64,000 bases of DNA from Caenorhabditis remanei (lineage: Eukaryota; Nematoda; Chromadorea; Rhabditida; Rhabditidae). The position numbers and the translations under genes were made by a program. This document shows, one piece after another, positions 25,433 to 37,500 of this stretch. The stretch's first letter is position 1. Every line of letters starts with the position of its first letter. The stretch is taken from assembly GCF_010183535.1 (NCBI RefSeq), contig NC_071332.1, positions 15,996,001 through 16,060,000 on the forward strand, given 5' to 3'. The notes under the pieces were generated by a model that saw only the letters and a program-made list of their open reading frames with translations, was not told the DNA's origin and made no database searches.

Positions 25433-26888
25433 TCAATCTTGGTTAGTTTCATAAATCTTTGACAACTTGATACGAGTGAAAATGATCCATGAAAAATAAG
25501 TGGTTCGAATCGAAATCACGTCTTCATTATTCCCAGGTATCCGACAAAACCAGCGATGCTCATAAGTCTGATCGTCATACTCTCCATCAAAAATTTTCTC
25601 AAAAATTTCTTTGAACTCTCGATTTTTGTAACATGGTTCGTGGTGGAGTTCGAAGTTTTGCATGGCAGGGTTTTCGAGGAACTTCTAAAAAAAAATTAAA
25701 ATAAAAAATACAGTTCTCCGTTTGTCATGAGTCAAACTGACCTCTTTCACTTGCTGTATGATTTCCGGTGTGAGATTTTCAATATGGATTTTTGCACTCG
25801 AAAAATGAAGATAGTTTTCTAAGGGTTCCATCATAAAGAAACTGATAGTGTCCAGCTCTTTTGCTGCCTTCCACTGCTCCAACTTGACCACTTCACGCAA
25901 TACCAACTCTCTCGTAGACTCTCCTCGCTTCGGATAAATTGTGATTTTCTCCAAAAATTTTGAGTGAATGTACGGCAGGACGGACATAATTTCTTCCTGA
26001 TATCTGACGAGAAAATGTATGTGCTTGACTCTGAGAAGTTGGTGCTGAGACTTCAGAAGGTTTTGGAATTTGGCTAGAAATGAGGAGTGGTTTTTTTCAA
26101 GAATGGTACGTTCCAATTTTGAGATCGAAGTTTCTGGCAGCTCCAAAAATATAACAAGCGAGGTTAGCACAACCTTTGTCTGATGCCTCAGAATAATCTC
26201 GATGTCGTTCCAGAAATTTTCAGCTGAATTTTGATTCATCTTCTCCGTCGACTCAGCGGATAGTGGATTCACAGTATACTCTGTTTTTATATATTTGGAA
26301 TCCGAGTCCGTCATTTCCAGAACCAGTTTTTCTGAGTTTACAGTAATGCAATAATCTTCTAATGATGTTGCTGGAACAGTGTCATCGATGAAGTTGCGAA
26401 GGTCTCGACACACTTTTCGGAGAGACATTCTGAAATTTTAACTTGTTTTTAAATGCAATTGCGCTTTGTTGACAAGCAAGCTACCACAGGGTCATGGAAA
26501 TTCCAAATGAAGCATCTACGCTCTAAAAAAATAAGCGTAAAATTAGCACGAAATTCAAAAAATGTATTCAAAGTTTTTTGATGCGTTAAATATATTTTGT
26601 CCGAGGTTTAACCGAAAAAAGGAAGAAAAATGAAAGAAAATGCGAAAAATTTAACTCCCTATTGTTCGTTCACGTTTTAAGCACGCGATTTGGCTGAGCG
26701 GCGACTCAATTGGCAACCTGTCACGTAGTGTGCAAACGCGCTTCACTAGATTTCCGGTTTCGTACAAAAAATGATCCTGTGAGTCGCAATCTTTCAAAAA
26801 AAACTCACAAAGAACGAAAATTCAACTTCTCCATAATTGCGGATAAGGCAATATCAGGAAGCTGTGGTAGCGAAACTTCAGTTGTCAT
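25433..26888 (-). CDS. F-box/FTH (fbxa-type) protein E
   Basis: Three exons give an uninterrupted 339-aa protein: 26888-26809 (F-box, LPQLPDIALSAIMEKLNFRS), 26429-25742 (SLRKVCRDLRNFIDD then the FTH domain with YQEEIMSVLPYIHSK and LEQWKAAKE) and 25684-25433 (MQNFELHHEP...WFCRIPGNNED). Splice phases match. Nematode F-box/FTH proteins are thought to be SCF adaptors that recognise foreign or variable substrates; the role of this one is unknown. The first intron is unusually long (379 nt). It is transcribed leftward and lies tail-to-head with gene F. Exon 1 and its promoter are the source of pseudogene A. Confidence 0.82.
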
Positions 26889-27100
26889 GTTGGAAATATG
26901 AAGAATAGAAATCAATAGAATAAATGTGATAAAATTGACAAGACGGAGAGATAGAGAGACAAAGGAAATGCAATATTTGTTTACGTGTGAAGGGAAGGGC
27001 AAACTACACATGTTGTGGGCGATTTCGCAATAGTTATTATTACAGAAAAAAACTTTATTGTATTTACAAGCATAGAAATAAAACAAGAGAAACGTTATTT

Positions 27101-28263
27101 TTACACATAAAAATTCTGGAAAACAACATCAAAAGGCACTTCAATCACCGACACTCTCTTGAACGAAACTCTTGAAAAAATAGTGGAATAAACGAACAAG
27201 ACTTCATCATTATTTCGAGGGATTCCGAAAAACCAGCATTTATCGTTCTCATGATCTTCTATATTTCCTGCATATGGGTTGCCAAATACTTCTTTAATTT
27301 TATCGACATCATTTATCTTGTGATTTAACAGAAAACGCTCTGGAGCTCTTGTGCCAAGGAGAATCTGAAATTGTCAAACTAGAAAAGAAAAACAAAATTT
27401 CTATGAAAATCACCCACCTTCATAACAGATCGTAAGTTTTTCTGTGAAACTGTTTCGAGGGAAATCTCTACTTTTGAGAAATGAGCAAAATGTTTCATGG
27501 GTAATGTCACATGGTGACTTATCTCGATACCAGTTGCAACTTTCCATTGTTGTAGTTCGGCCACTTCATCCAATTCCAAAACTTTATTGGTTTCTCCTTT
27601 TCCTTTAGTTATTGTAATTATTTCCAAGAAATTAGGAGAGATCAGAGGTAAGATCGATTGTATTTCAGATGCCTCGCTGACTTTCAACTCGAGATACCTT
27701 ACTGGAAACAATTTACTCCTTGAATTGAAACATTCTTCGAGATTTTGAATAAATTTCAAAGAAATTTCTGCCAAATTATTCTCCTCCAAGGTTCCCAATT
27801 CATATTGTAAATGTTCGAATGAAATAGAAAAATGTCTCAACGCGGACTTCTGGTGCTTCAGAATAAACTGGAAGTCTTTCCAGAAGCAATCAAAGAAATT
27901 CTGGTTCTGTAGAAGCCTCTCTTTGGTCTTGTTGCCTACTTTTTTTGCTATCAAGCAACCTTTCTTCGAATGCTTGTACTTGATTTTAATCATATTCTGT
28001 TCTGCAATTGCGCAGGGATCGTAGAATTCTATTCGAAATCTTCTAGAATTCATAGCTAGTGTCATCTCTGAAATAGAGGACGGTGGAGCAGTTTCATCAA
28101 TGAAACATTGAAATCGTCGACACACTTTTCGTAGAATCATTCTGAAGATATTTGAGTTAGGGATTTTTTAAAGAACTACTCACATAGACCGGAAATCCAG
28201 ATTATTCATTACAGTTTGTAGAACAATATCAGGCATTTCAGATAACACAATTCCATGGTTCAT
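27101..28263 (-). CDS. F-box/FTH (fbxa-type) protein F
   Basis: Exons 28263-28184 (F-box, LSEMPDIVLQTVMNNLDFRS), 28141-27418 (ILRKVCRRFQCFIDE, FTH domain with SILPLISPNFLE and LQQWKVATG) and 27364-27101 (C-terminal part with CWFFGIPRNNDE) splice in phase to a 355-aa protein. All frames are open, so it looks functional. Family role: SCF ubiquitin-ligase adaptor with a variable FTH/DUF38 binding domain. It ends ~210 nt upstream of the gene E start and shares orientation with E. Confidence 0.82.
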
Positions 28264-28552
28264 GTTTGTTCTGAAACGGAGTGTTTGTGAATCGAAACAG
28301 GCGTATAGAGTGTAGGAAATAAGAAAAGACCTACTGATAAGGAAAAGGCGTCATTTTGGAAAAAAGTTACAGTTTTATCACTATCCTCATAGGTGAGTCA
28401 CAACGGAACCTAACTTATTATGCAATCCGAAAGTCGCGATTACTGTTTTATCTTTCCAAGAGGATCCTAAGTTCGTGTAGACACAAGTTTTTATGGGATG
28501 CAAACAGTGTAGGTACTTTTTATGCGAAACCAATCACAATGTTCTCTTTGAA

Positions 28553-28893
28553 TTTTTCAGTTGAAAATAATCAACTTTGAGAGGGTGTTACGGTATCGCT
28601 GATTGTGCCACAAAGTAAATTATGTATACACCATACAGAACAAAGGTAGAGCTTCATTTTTGTAGTTGACAATTTTTTTGTACGGGCTCTCCCTGGTAAG
28701 TTACATATCGACAAAGTAATTTCTCCCTCAAATCGCCACCTTTCAGTACAAGGTCGAGTCTGTCCCCTTAAAATGATCATAACTCTCAAGGGAGTGTCCG
28801 TACAAAAAAGTTGTCAACTACAAAAATGAAGCCATACCTTTGTTCTATATGGTTTATACATAATTTACCTTGTGGGACAATTCGGAATAATGT
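28553..28893. mobile_element. Truncated copy of the palindromic MITE seen at 52291-52746
   Basis: The inverted arms share the block TGTAGTTGACAA...TTTTTTGTACGG and inner CAAAGTAATTTCTCCCTCAAATCG. The terminal TACAGTACCGG ends are missing. The right arm joins the truncated 5' side of gene G, so the insertion or a rearrangement around it removed that gene's start. Confidence 0.65.
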
Positions 28894-29592
28894 TGAACGA
28901 GATGTGAAGCTGAAACCAGTCGCTTCTCGATTTTTCACCAGTTTCAAGGAAATTCTGGGGTCTAGAAGCCATCCACTTCCAGTCGAAAAGATATTTATGA
29001 ACATTGTGTATCAGAAAGAAGTAATGCCAGTACTACGATTTCTTGATTCAACTTTATTGAAACACATCATATTTTTGAATGCGAGGAATAAAGATCGCTT
29101 TTTCAAAACCAATAAGATCATTCATTTGGAGCAGTGGAAGAAGGCAAAGGAGTTGGTATTGAGCAAGTTTGCAGTTGAGATCCCGCTCAAAAGCGTTTTT
29201 CACGCAGCGATAGTTCATATCGAACTGAAAAAACTCACAGCGAAGGATCTATACCGGTTAAAGAAGGTAATTGAATTTGCTGAAAGATGTTAACCTTACT
29301 CTGAATATTTCAGGCATTCCTAAAATCTCGGCGTGCTCGATCATTTTATATTGGTTACCAACACAAGGAGGACGATGCCAAATTAGTGGAACTTCTGGGT
29401 ACTCCGTATGATGATTTCGAAAATATTATGAATGATTTATATAGACGGAGACGGTGGTTTTTCAGAATTCCTAACAATGATCGACAAGAGTTATGTATTC
29501 ATTTTGAACATTTTTCTAATTTCCTGTTTGATCGTATCAAAATTTCTAAAGTGTCTTTGAATCGTTTTGAGGAGGTGTTGATTCATCAATAA
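28886..29592 (+). pseudogene. F-box/FTH gene G, 5'-truncated
   Basis: The FTH half is intact: exon 28886-29266 (YQKEVMPVLRFLDST, LEQWKKAKEL) splices to 29314-29592 (GTPYDDFENIM...WFFRIPNND). The F-box exon and the first ~100 residues are absent; the open frame instead begins inside a MITE (28811). Without the F-box it could not join an SCF complex, so it is treated as a pseudogene, though a truncated protein could be made. Confidence 0.65.
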
Positions 29593-29854
29593 AAAATGTA
29601 TTGTTGTAAATAAAGATTCCATTTTGATATCCCACTACAATTGGTTATAAAAACAATTAAAAGAGGAGCACATGAACAACATTGTCGAGTAACGCCGATG
29701 TTGTTGCGTGATTCTTCGTTGAAATTTTGTGGTTTCATTGGTTTTGAGCAAAACTAAATTAAACTAAATTTTGAGGTTATAGTATGTATGACACTTTTAG
29801 CAGACCACAAAAAAGAGCACGAATCAATCTTGTATATAAAACGCGTGTGGGCTC

Positions 29855-30320
29855 TATTTGTGGCTCGCGACATTTTTCAACTGCGACATTCCGCAACCGC
29901 GACATTTCGCAACTCACGTATGTTTCGCAACTACGACACTTCGCAACTGCGACATTTCGCCGCTAGTCATTTTGCAACTGCGACGTTTCACAACTACGAC
30001 ATTTCGCAACTACGACATTTCGCAACTACGACATTTCGCAACCGCGACGTTTCGCAACTACACCGCATTTGCATATTTGGGTCAGTTGAAAGTGTTGAGT
30101 GTACCGAAAGGTCTGCCCAGATCTGTGAACATATTTGAAAACAATTAAATAGAAGAAAAAGTTGTCTGAATCGTTTTCTGACAAAACTAGGTTAAACTAT
30201 TGCTAGTTCAATGATTGCGAAATGTTGTAGTTGCGAAATGTCGCAGTTGCGAAATGAACAGTTGCGAAGTGTCGTAGTTGCGGAATGTCGCAGTTGCGAA
30301 TTGTCGCGGAGCTCTATTTG
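29855..30320. repeat. Palindromic GCGACATTTCGCAACT repeat
   Basis: The left half has about nine imperfect 15-16-bp units of (T)GCGACATTTCGCAAC/TACGACATTTCGCAAC. The right half (30215-30310) has the reverse complement units. A short loop (30070-30200) contains GTGTTGAGTGTACCGAAAGG. A smaller relative lies at 50668-50860. Small reading frames across it are artefacts of the repeat. Confidence 0.7.
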
Positions 30321-30630
30321 TGGATTAGTCGTTTTTCAGGATGTCCTCATTTTATTTTCATTTCCAAACTTTCAAATTATCAAAATGTTTTCACGTGAAC
30401 TCGAGTGGTGAAGCCGCGAGAAAACGCGCCGACGGCGCGAAAGCCTAATTTGGTTATCAAAATAAAACCATCCGTGTATGATTGACAAAAAGAATTTCGT
30501 AACATCGTGTTGCGAAACCAAGATGAACATTTCTTATCAATCTTTTTTCTTGTTTATCAGTCGACCGGCTCATTACTTGTATAAAAAGACCACAGTGCTC
30601 CTACTCAGTTCAGAAACATTTTTGATTGCT

Positions 30631-31740
30631 ATGGACCAATTGCACACTGTTCCCATGAATGAAATTTTGGACCTCGTAGGATTCCCTGCAATGTGAGTTT
30701 TAAAAAACTTTCAAAACCAATTTAGTTATCAATAAAAAATTCCAGCCTAACCCTCCGCAAAGTTAGTTCAAATCTCCGTGATTTTATTGATGATACCTGC
30801 CCCGACTTTAACTTGAAATCCGTGGATGTCACTTTAGAATCCAAAAAGATCAGTGTCAACTGGATTCTCGCATCTGGAAATTTTCTTGTTTGCTACTCCC
30901 CACATGAGAATGGTTTCATGGTTAGCTGCGAGAATAAAGAGAAAATTGTGGAGAACTCACACTATATTGATGCGTTTTATAACGACTTCTCTATAGTATT
31001 GAAGAATCAGAAGACACCTTTGGAGAGATTTCATCTTTGTCTAAGCAGATTTACTGAGCAACTGAATTTTCTGGAATTTTTCAAGAAGAAAAGTTGGAAA
31101 ATTAAAACCAAATACTTTGATATGGGATTTCACAACAGCGAGGCAATAAACCACGTTCTCCCTTGTCTTGATTCCGAGGTTCTGAAAGAGATTCGATTTT
31201 TCAACACAACTTATAAAAATCAAGAATTGAATCTAGACCAAGTAGTTAATCTGGAACAATTTAATGATGCCAAGAGGTTCAGCGTTCGAAACTTTTCAAT
31301 TTCCACCGCTATGCTTCATTTTTGTCATTTCACAACAGTTAATGCCATGTTTTCGGAGATCACAGCAGAAGATATGGATCTCTTGAAATTTGTGAGTTTT
31401 TGTGAGCAGTTTGAGCCAGTCCATTATAATTAAAACGACATTTCAGTCCGCAATCACTTCACCAAAATTCGAAAAGTTTAATATCGAATACGAGATGTTT
31501 AAGGAAGATGATAAACTGGTAGAACTTCTTGGCAGCCCATATTACCCACCTAATTCTACAGGACGGAACAAGAAACAATGGTTTTTCAAGACTACACATC
31601 AAACAGATAAAGTTTTACAAATAGTACATCACATTTGTTTTAACCGGTTCGATTTTTTATTGATGGATAAGTCATCTGTACCAAGTAGAGCTTCAGTGAG
31701 GAAATTGTCACGTTATGATGTTATTTGTACTTTGCTATGA
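30631..31740 (+). CDS. F-box/FTH (fbxa-type) protein H
   Basis: Exons 30631-30692 (short F-box start, VPMNEILDLVGFPA), 30746-31391 (LTLRKVSSNLRDFIDD, FTH core with INHVLPCLDSEVLKEI and LEQFNDAKR) and 31447-31740 (KFEKFNIEYE...KKQWFFKTT) splice in phase to 333 aa with no disruptions. It is the rightmost member of the cluster and the only intact one on the plus strand. The F-box exon is shorter (21 codons) than in E and F, so F-box strength is uncertain. Expected role: SCF substrate adaptor. Confidence 0.8.
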
Positions 31741-32059
31741 ACCAATAATTTATAAAAAATATTTAACCGTCTCAACTTTGTACGAGGCAATACTATTTAG
31801 AAGTACTCTGAATATAATAAACATAGATTCATTGGGTTTTCAATGAATATTTAAACTTTCGAACTTATTTCGATATGATTTTTTTGCAAAAATCACAAGC
31901 GGGCGTAATGTCCGTAACGAAAAGATTTGAATTTTTCTTATATTGAAAGATACGAAAAATAAACGTGTAATTCGAATTTGGCACTCGGTCAAGTCTTTTT
32001 TTGGCACCGTGCCAAAAAATCAGAAAATTTTCTTTCACTACTCAACTTCCGGACTACCG
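31741..32059. other. Intergenic, nothing recognised
   Basis: AT-rich DNA with no ORF, repeat or RNA gene that I can support. Confidence 0.4.
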
Positions 32060-32445
32060 GGATATAATAGATATTATCTATCTAGTTTGGAAAACTCTCC
32101 TTGTTTTCTCCCACGTACATAGTTCTCACACCCACTTTGTCGCAGCTGTTAAAACAAAAAATATGATCTGTAAACATAAAATATCAAATATAATGTTGAA
32201 ACTTTTAGAGTTCAAAAACTGTCCAAATATCCGGAAAACTCATAGAGATCGAATAGAGGCTTGGTATAAAAGGCGGCTAAGGTTTTGGAATAATCACTTC
32301 ATCCTCTCATCATGAATTTCTTCTTGGCATCTTTATCTATCTTCATGGAAATAGCTTTGGCTGCTATTGTTGATGATTTCTCCTGTACCGTTAATGTAAG
32401 TTTTCATGCAACGAGTTTTTATGAAATTAATAAATTGATTTCAGG
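32060..32445 (+). pseudogene. Duplicated promoter and first exon of the ShKT gene
   Basis: From TCTAGTTTGGAAAACTCTCC to GGTGTCTACACCTCCTCCGC this matches 34455-34845: promoter with TATAAAAG, start codon (32312), signal-peptide exon (32312-32395), intron and the first codons of exon 2. Homology stops at about 32444 and no ShKT domain follows. Exon 1 and the intron are identical to the downstream gene, so the duplication or conversion is recent. Confidence 0.75.
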
Positions 32446-32765
32446 GTGTCTACACCTCCTCCGCATCACTGGAGGGCTCATCATGCTCGACTATATCGTA
32501 AGTTTTGTTACAGAACAAGGCTCCCTCTTATGATACGGTGAGACAGTGTTGGTGACGAAGTTGGGCACGCATCGACTGTTCTACAGCATTCAAGTCATAA
32601 CAGGAAATACTATACATTTCCGTTTCTGTATACAATGTCTAGACCAAGTCATCATTTTCGCTCTCACGAATATTGTTTTCCCTTATTTTTTCTTTCTCTG
32701 AAAAGTGAAAAACCGGTGTTGAATATACAGACAATAATATAAATCAACATTGTTCAGTCTTCAAA

Positions 32766-33999
32766 ATGCCCACAAGCTTTCTTCACTTCAATTCTATAGC
32801 TCAAACAGTTGGAACGTTTGCCTTCTTAATCAGCTCATTTCTCGGAATTATTGTGGTATTTTTGACGCTTTTTGGTATTCGAAAAATATTCGGAACGTAC
32901 AAATATCTAATAGTGACTTTTACTACTGTCGGTATTGGTTTCACATGCTTGGAAGCAGTTTTCCATCCGAATCTTCATTTTTATAATAATGGATTTGTTT
33001 TGTTCTCTTTATGTTCTCCATTCGGTCTAAGCAAAGAGACTTTGAATGTTATTATATGTGAGTTACCAATTAAAAAAACCATTTTACAATAATTCTAGCA
33101 ATGTATGCTGGAGTCTACTCTGTGACTATATCTCTATTAGCTGTACAGTTTATTTATCGGTATTGGGCGTTGTTTAGGTATCTATTAAATTTAAACTTAC
33201 CTTAAAAATATATTACAGTCTTAATCACCTGACATACTTCCGTGGCTGCAAATCTCTTATTTGGGCTGCTTATTGCATATTCTTCGGAGGGATTTGGTGG
33301 ATTGGAGCATATAGTCTAATGGAAATGGATGACGTTGCAGAAAAATATTTTGAAGAAGAAATGTTCATTCGATATAGTGTTTCAGTCAAAGAAATTCCAG
33401 TGAAAGCCTTTTTAGCTTACGACCCAGAAGATGGTTCGATTAGGTGGAAGAATGTTTCGTATTCAATTTTGATGAACTCAATATTGACCTTTCAATACGG
33501 AGTAATGATTTATTGTGGATGGAATATGCACTCAAAAATGGAAGAGAAAATTGCTAACTTTTCTGTTGCACTGAAGCATCATAACAGACAACTATTCAAA
33601 ACTTTAGTGTTCCAGGTATAAAAATGTTAACATCTAGAATACTTTTCCAATCATTTTTCCAGATCAGCACTCCCACAATCTTCTTATTTTCTCCTTTGAT
33701 TCTCATTATCTATCTCCCATTTTTTCAAATCGAATTTAGTCTTCCTGCCGGCGCGATAATGAGTTTATTCAATATATATCCAGCAATGGACTCAATTATT
33801 ATATTAATTATTGTTAGAGAGTATAGAATTGCTGCGAGAAGTAGGATAGATAGTAGTTTATAATAATTTACACAAAACATTTGTTTCAGAAATGTTGAAC
33901 ATTGTGATAAAAAAATCAGCAGGGTTATGCGCAAAGACTAGCAGCACCTCTCAAACTACAGGACAAATTGAGTTGCCCACGATCAGGACTATTTTGTGA
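32766..33999 (+). CDS. Str-family 7TM chemoreceptor, complete
   Basis: Five exons (32766-33057, 33099-33177, 33219-33615, 33663-33840, 33890-33999) splice in phase to 351 aa with about seven hydrophobic segments. Family marks are IFGTYKYLIV after helix 1, QFIYRYWALF at the end of helix 3, YFRGCKSLIW, and KTLVFQISTPTIFLF before helix 6. Such receptors work in chemosensory neurons; the ligand is unknown. It lies between the two copies of the ShKT promoter/first exon and shares exon structure with the receptor at 58974, differing by absence of the intron after HPN. Confidence 0.85.
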
Positions 34000-34235
34000 T
34001 TTTAACGTTTTTTATTCGCTTTGCTGGCTTTTCTGGACATTAAATTCACAAATAAAATTATTTTCTCATGAATTGTTTCAATCTTCATTTATGAAAACTC
34101 ATTAAAAAAAAAGTTTACACTTCTTCATTGGATTTATATGTGATCGAACCGGACAATTGAATGCATCAGAAAACTTTTTCATATTCGCAAGCACTCTTTC
34201 AATATTATATTTTTTTTTATGAAGCTTCAACATTT

Positions 34236-34455
34236 TCCAGTTCAAAAATAGAAGTTTTTTTTCGGATTTTGAAATCAAGATCAGGAAAAATTGATAATCA
34301 AAAAAATCGGCATATCACTTCAAACAAAAAACTTATGTCAGTTTTACTGAATATTTCAGCTATCGTTAAAAAAAAAGTTTATTCAAAAGGGACACGTTTC
34401 AGCTGAGATAAACATGAAAGTGTAGAGGTATACTCGCTCATGACCGCTACTGTAT
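34236..34455. repeat. Terminal part of a Tc1-type palindromic MITE
   Basis: Shares GATCAGGAAAAATTGATAATC and the terminal CTACTGTATAC with 24460-24640; only one arm is present. It lies between the str gene and the ShKT promoter. Confidence 0.5.
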
Positions 34456-34645
34456 ACAGTATCTAGTTTGGTAAACTCTCCTTGTTTCTCCCACGTATAA
34501 TAGTTCTCACACCCACATCGTAACAGCTGTCAAAACAAGAAATATGATTTTTAAACATAAAATATCAAATATAATGTTGAAACTTTCAGAGTTCAAAAGC
34601 TGTCCAAATATCCGTAAAACTCATAGAGATCGAATATCGACTTGG

Positions 34646-34653
34646 TATAAAAG
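34646..34653 (+). promoter_or_regulatory. TATA box of the ShKT gene
   Basis: TATAAAAG lies 47 nt before the ATG at 34693. It is conserved in the upstream duplicate, where TATAAAAGG precedes the ATG at 32312. Confidence 0.5.
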
Positions 34654-34692
34654 ATGCCTAAGGTGTTAGGATAATCACTTCATCCTCTCATC

Positions 34693-35510
34693 ATGAATTT
34701 CTTCTTGGCATCTTTATCTATCTTCATGGAAATAGCTTTGGCTGCTATTGTTGATGATTTCTCCTGTACCGTTAATGTAAGTTTTCATGCAACGAGTTTT
34801 TATGAAATTAATAAATTGATTTCAGGGTGTCTACACCTCCTCCGCTACCGCTTGCGCCAACACCATCTCCGATCAAGCCTGCGCAGTGTTCTACCCAGAA
34901 TCGTCTCCAAACGCTGGCTTCCCTCTACCCGGAAATAGTGTTCAAAGACCTTACAAATGCTATAGTGTGAATGCAAATGGAGGAGCTGTTAGTGCAGATA
35001 TGAAGAAGGCCGCAATCTCAAATTGTGCTAAAACTTGTGGAATGTGCTGCTTGACTCCAGCCTACAACTGTCCAAATGCTCCTTGTGAGTTTTCAATTTT
35101 TCCGGGTTAATCAAAATATAATGTTTAACTTTATAGTCCCAAGTATGGATTGCAACTCGATCACCGCTTCCCAATGCTCGTCACCAATCTGGCGTGAGCT
35201 GATCGCTAAGAATTGCCCAGCCGCCTGTGGATTCTGTAACGATGGAGGATGCGTTGATGGAGTAACCGACTGTGCAAACGATATCACTATCTGTACCAAT
35301 GTTGTCATGCAAGACTTTGTGAATCAATACTGTAAGAAGACATGTGGCAGATGCAATGGAAGTAACCCATCTAAACCAACTTGCACCAAGTATCCGGGAG
35401 ATTCTGCCTCTGCTTGTGCTGCGTGGGCTGCCAATGGTTATTGTACCAATAGTTTTTATACCGATGAAACGAGAAGAAGGTATTGTGCAACCACTTGCAA
35501 GATTTGTTGA
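34693..35510 (+). CDS. Secreted multi-ShKT-domain protein
   Basis: Three exons (34693-34776, 34826-35084, 35137-35510) encode 238 aa. A signal peptide (MNFFLASLSIFMEIALAA) is followed by four Cys-rich modules that each end in a C-x2/3-C pattern such as CAKTCGMC, CPAACGFC, CKKTCGRC and CATTCKIC. These are ShKT domains, which occur in nematode secreted and surface proteins; most are not toxins. The first module has a longer insert. There is no transmembrane anchor, so it is likely secreted. Poly(A) signals AATAAA follow near 35590. Confidence 0.85.
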
Positions 35511-35865
35511 TTGGGACTTGAGTAGAAATCGATGACAACTTATTATTAGAATTTGTGAAAAATTGTTTTATTTGTTATTGACCACTAATAAATAAACAAT
35601 TTCAATTAAGAAAACATGTGGAACGTCTGAAAATGAATCCAGACTTTGATAGGACTTGCGCATAATTCAACTACCATCGGAACCAAAAAATTGTAGTTAC
35701 AACCGATAAAATTGACATTTGAAGACACATTATTTTTTAAAAGTACCACTAGTCGAGAATTCTGTCGAAACTAGAGCTCTACGAGCAAATGAAGGGTGTT
35801 CCAATGCCATCAGTGATTGAGAAGATAATTTATAGAAAAAAAGAAAAAATATTTTTCATTCAGTT

Positions 35866-36437
35866 ATAATTATGAACACGTGAATTGTGGGAAGGTTTTG
35901 CAAATGTGAATTTTTTACAAGTCAGAATTTTCATAGTTTCATCACGGTATGGCTTATGTATCCCCAACATGATAAGAGTTGAGCACAATCCATGAGTTGT
36001 AGTAACTATGACTGAAAGTTGTGAATATACAAGATCTAAGTTTCCAGTAAACATTGTTGACACCACGTGAACTGCTGCAATTGTAATTCAGAAATAAGAA
36101 TGGAACAGACATGGTAAATGCCAGGAAGTAGTTGATAAGATAATGGAATGCTCTTTTAATTTTACGGCTCTGCGTTTCCGAGTCAAAACGAACCAGATGG
36201 TTGTATTGATTTTCGAAAAACATGACTATTGCGGGACCCAGTGCTGAAATCATATGGCTTTTTCCTTGAAAACACCTGCTAGAACATACAAATAAGAGTA
36301 GTTAAGACAGTATACGTCATTAACCAAAATGGCACACCCATGTATTACCAAACGCCTAAAGGATAGCCAGATGTGATAGGGAATATGATAATTGGAATAG
36401 CAAAAATTGACATTTCAATGTCGAATAACACTGATCT
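35866..36437 (-). pseudogene. Srh chemoreceptor pseudogene
   Basis: Reading leftward, recognisable Srh blocks appear in order: a SIFAIPIIIFPITSGYPLG stretch, GVPFWLMTYTVLTTL, FFENQYNHLVRF, RAFHYLINYFLAFTMSVPF, and finally THGLCSTLIMLGIHKPYRD. They are split by in-frame stops (after PLGVW and after ICMF) and a frame change near 36060. The first helix is absent. It is dead as a receptor gene. Confidence 0.7.
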
Positions 36438-37500
36438 GAAATAAAAACCTTTTATAACTATCATGTTGTGAAAAAAATGTTTGATCAAGAATTAAAAAAA
36501 ATATTTTTGCGGGCTGAAACTCACATGCGGCAGGGAGCTACGCAGCAGATTTTTTAACAAGCAACATTGAGTTTGATTAAATGAAAGAGAAATATGCAAA
36601 AATACACGAAAAACGTTGAAAACTTTTATCAAAACATGAGTTTATCTCAATGCTGCTCCTTAAAAAATCAGCTGGAATTTCAACCGCGCCGCTTGCAGTT
36701 GAAGCTCCGCCCACAACTCCCTGTCACACTTGCGTTTCAGCCCGCGAATTTTTTTTTTGAAAATCCACGGCCAAACTTTATTTTTTCACAGTAATTACGA
36801 AACGTCTCACTTACGTAAAGTGTACCAAGAGCATTGATCACTTAACCTTTTCCATTGACTTCGGCGTTTTCGCAATAACAATATAAGTTCCAAAAATAGG
36901 AATCGGAATTTAAATAACTGACATAAAATGAAAAGTCATTTCGAAAAATAAATCGGATTCCAGAAAACTTCCACGGTAACCACATACCGTGACGGTATGT
37001 GCAACTCATTGGAGAAGCGATGAATTTATATTTTTAGTTTTAAGGCTTAGTAGCAGAAATATTTCACCTGCATGACATTGATTAAAATTTTTTTTACCAA
37101 GAATTCACATGTTCTATGCACACGCAGCTGCGTTCAATTTTCGAGCACTGCCGCAAGAAATGGACGTGGCCACCGAAAATGTTAAATTTATAATAAATCA
37201 AACAGGAAAGATGTTGAGGACAATGCTTGATTAATTAATATGCGTGTAAGTTAAAGTTTTATAATAATTCATATTAAAAGTTTATTTTAAAAAATATTTG
37301 AGTGGGAAGATAGGAAACTAAGCTTTGGATTTTCGAGGCTTATTTTGAAGAGATCGGAATAAATATCCGCTACAGTATGCTTTTATAGAATGATGCTTAG
37401 ATGGTGCTTAACATCGTTTTTAAAAGAGATTAGAGCAGCGATTTTTGATTTTTTTGAGTAATTTATTTAGCAAAATAATTTTGCTTTTTGAGATCTTACT
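36438..37500. other. Intergenic, nothing recognised
   Basis: AT-rich sequence with only short open frames of no visible similarity. No RNA gene or clear repeat structure was found by eye. Confidence 0.4.

Noticed and set aside
29784..30148. Frames rich in TATFRN/HFATTTFR repeats
   Set aside because: Generated by the 15-16-bp repeat units.
29855..30320. CRISPR-like array
   Set aside because: Repeats are contiguous and palindromic with no unique spacers, and the genome is a nematode.
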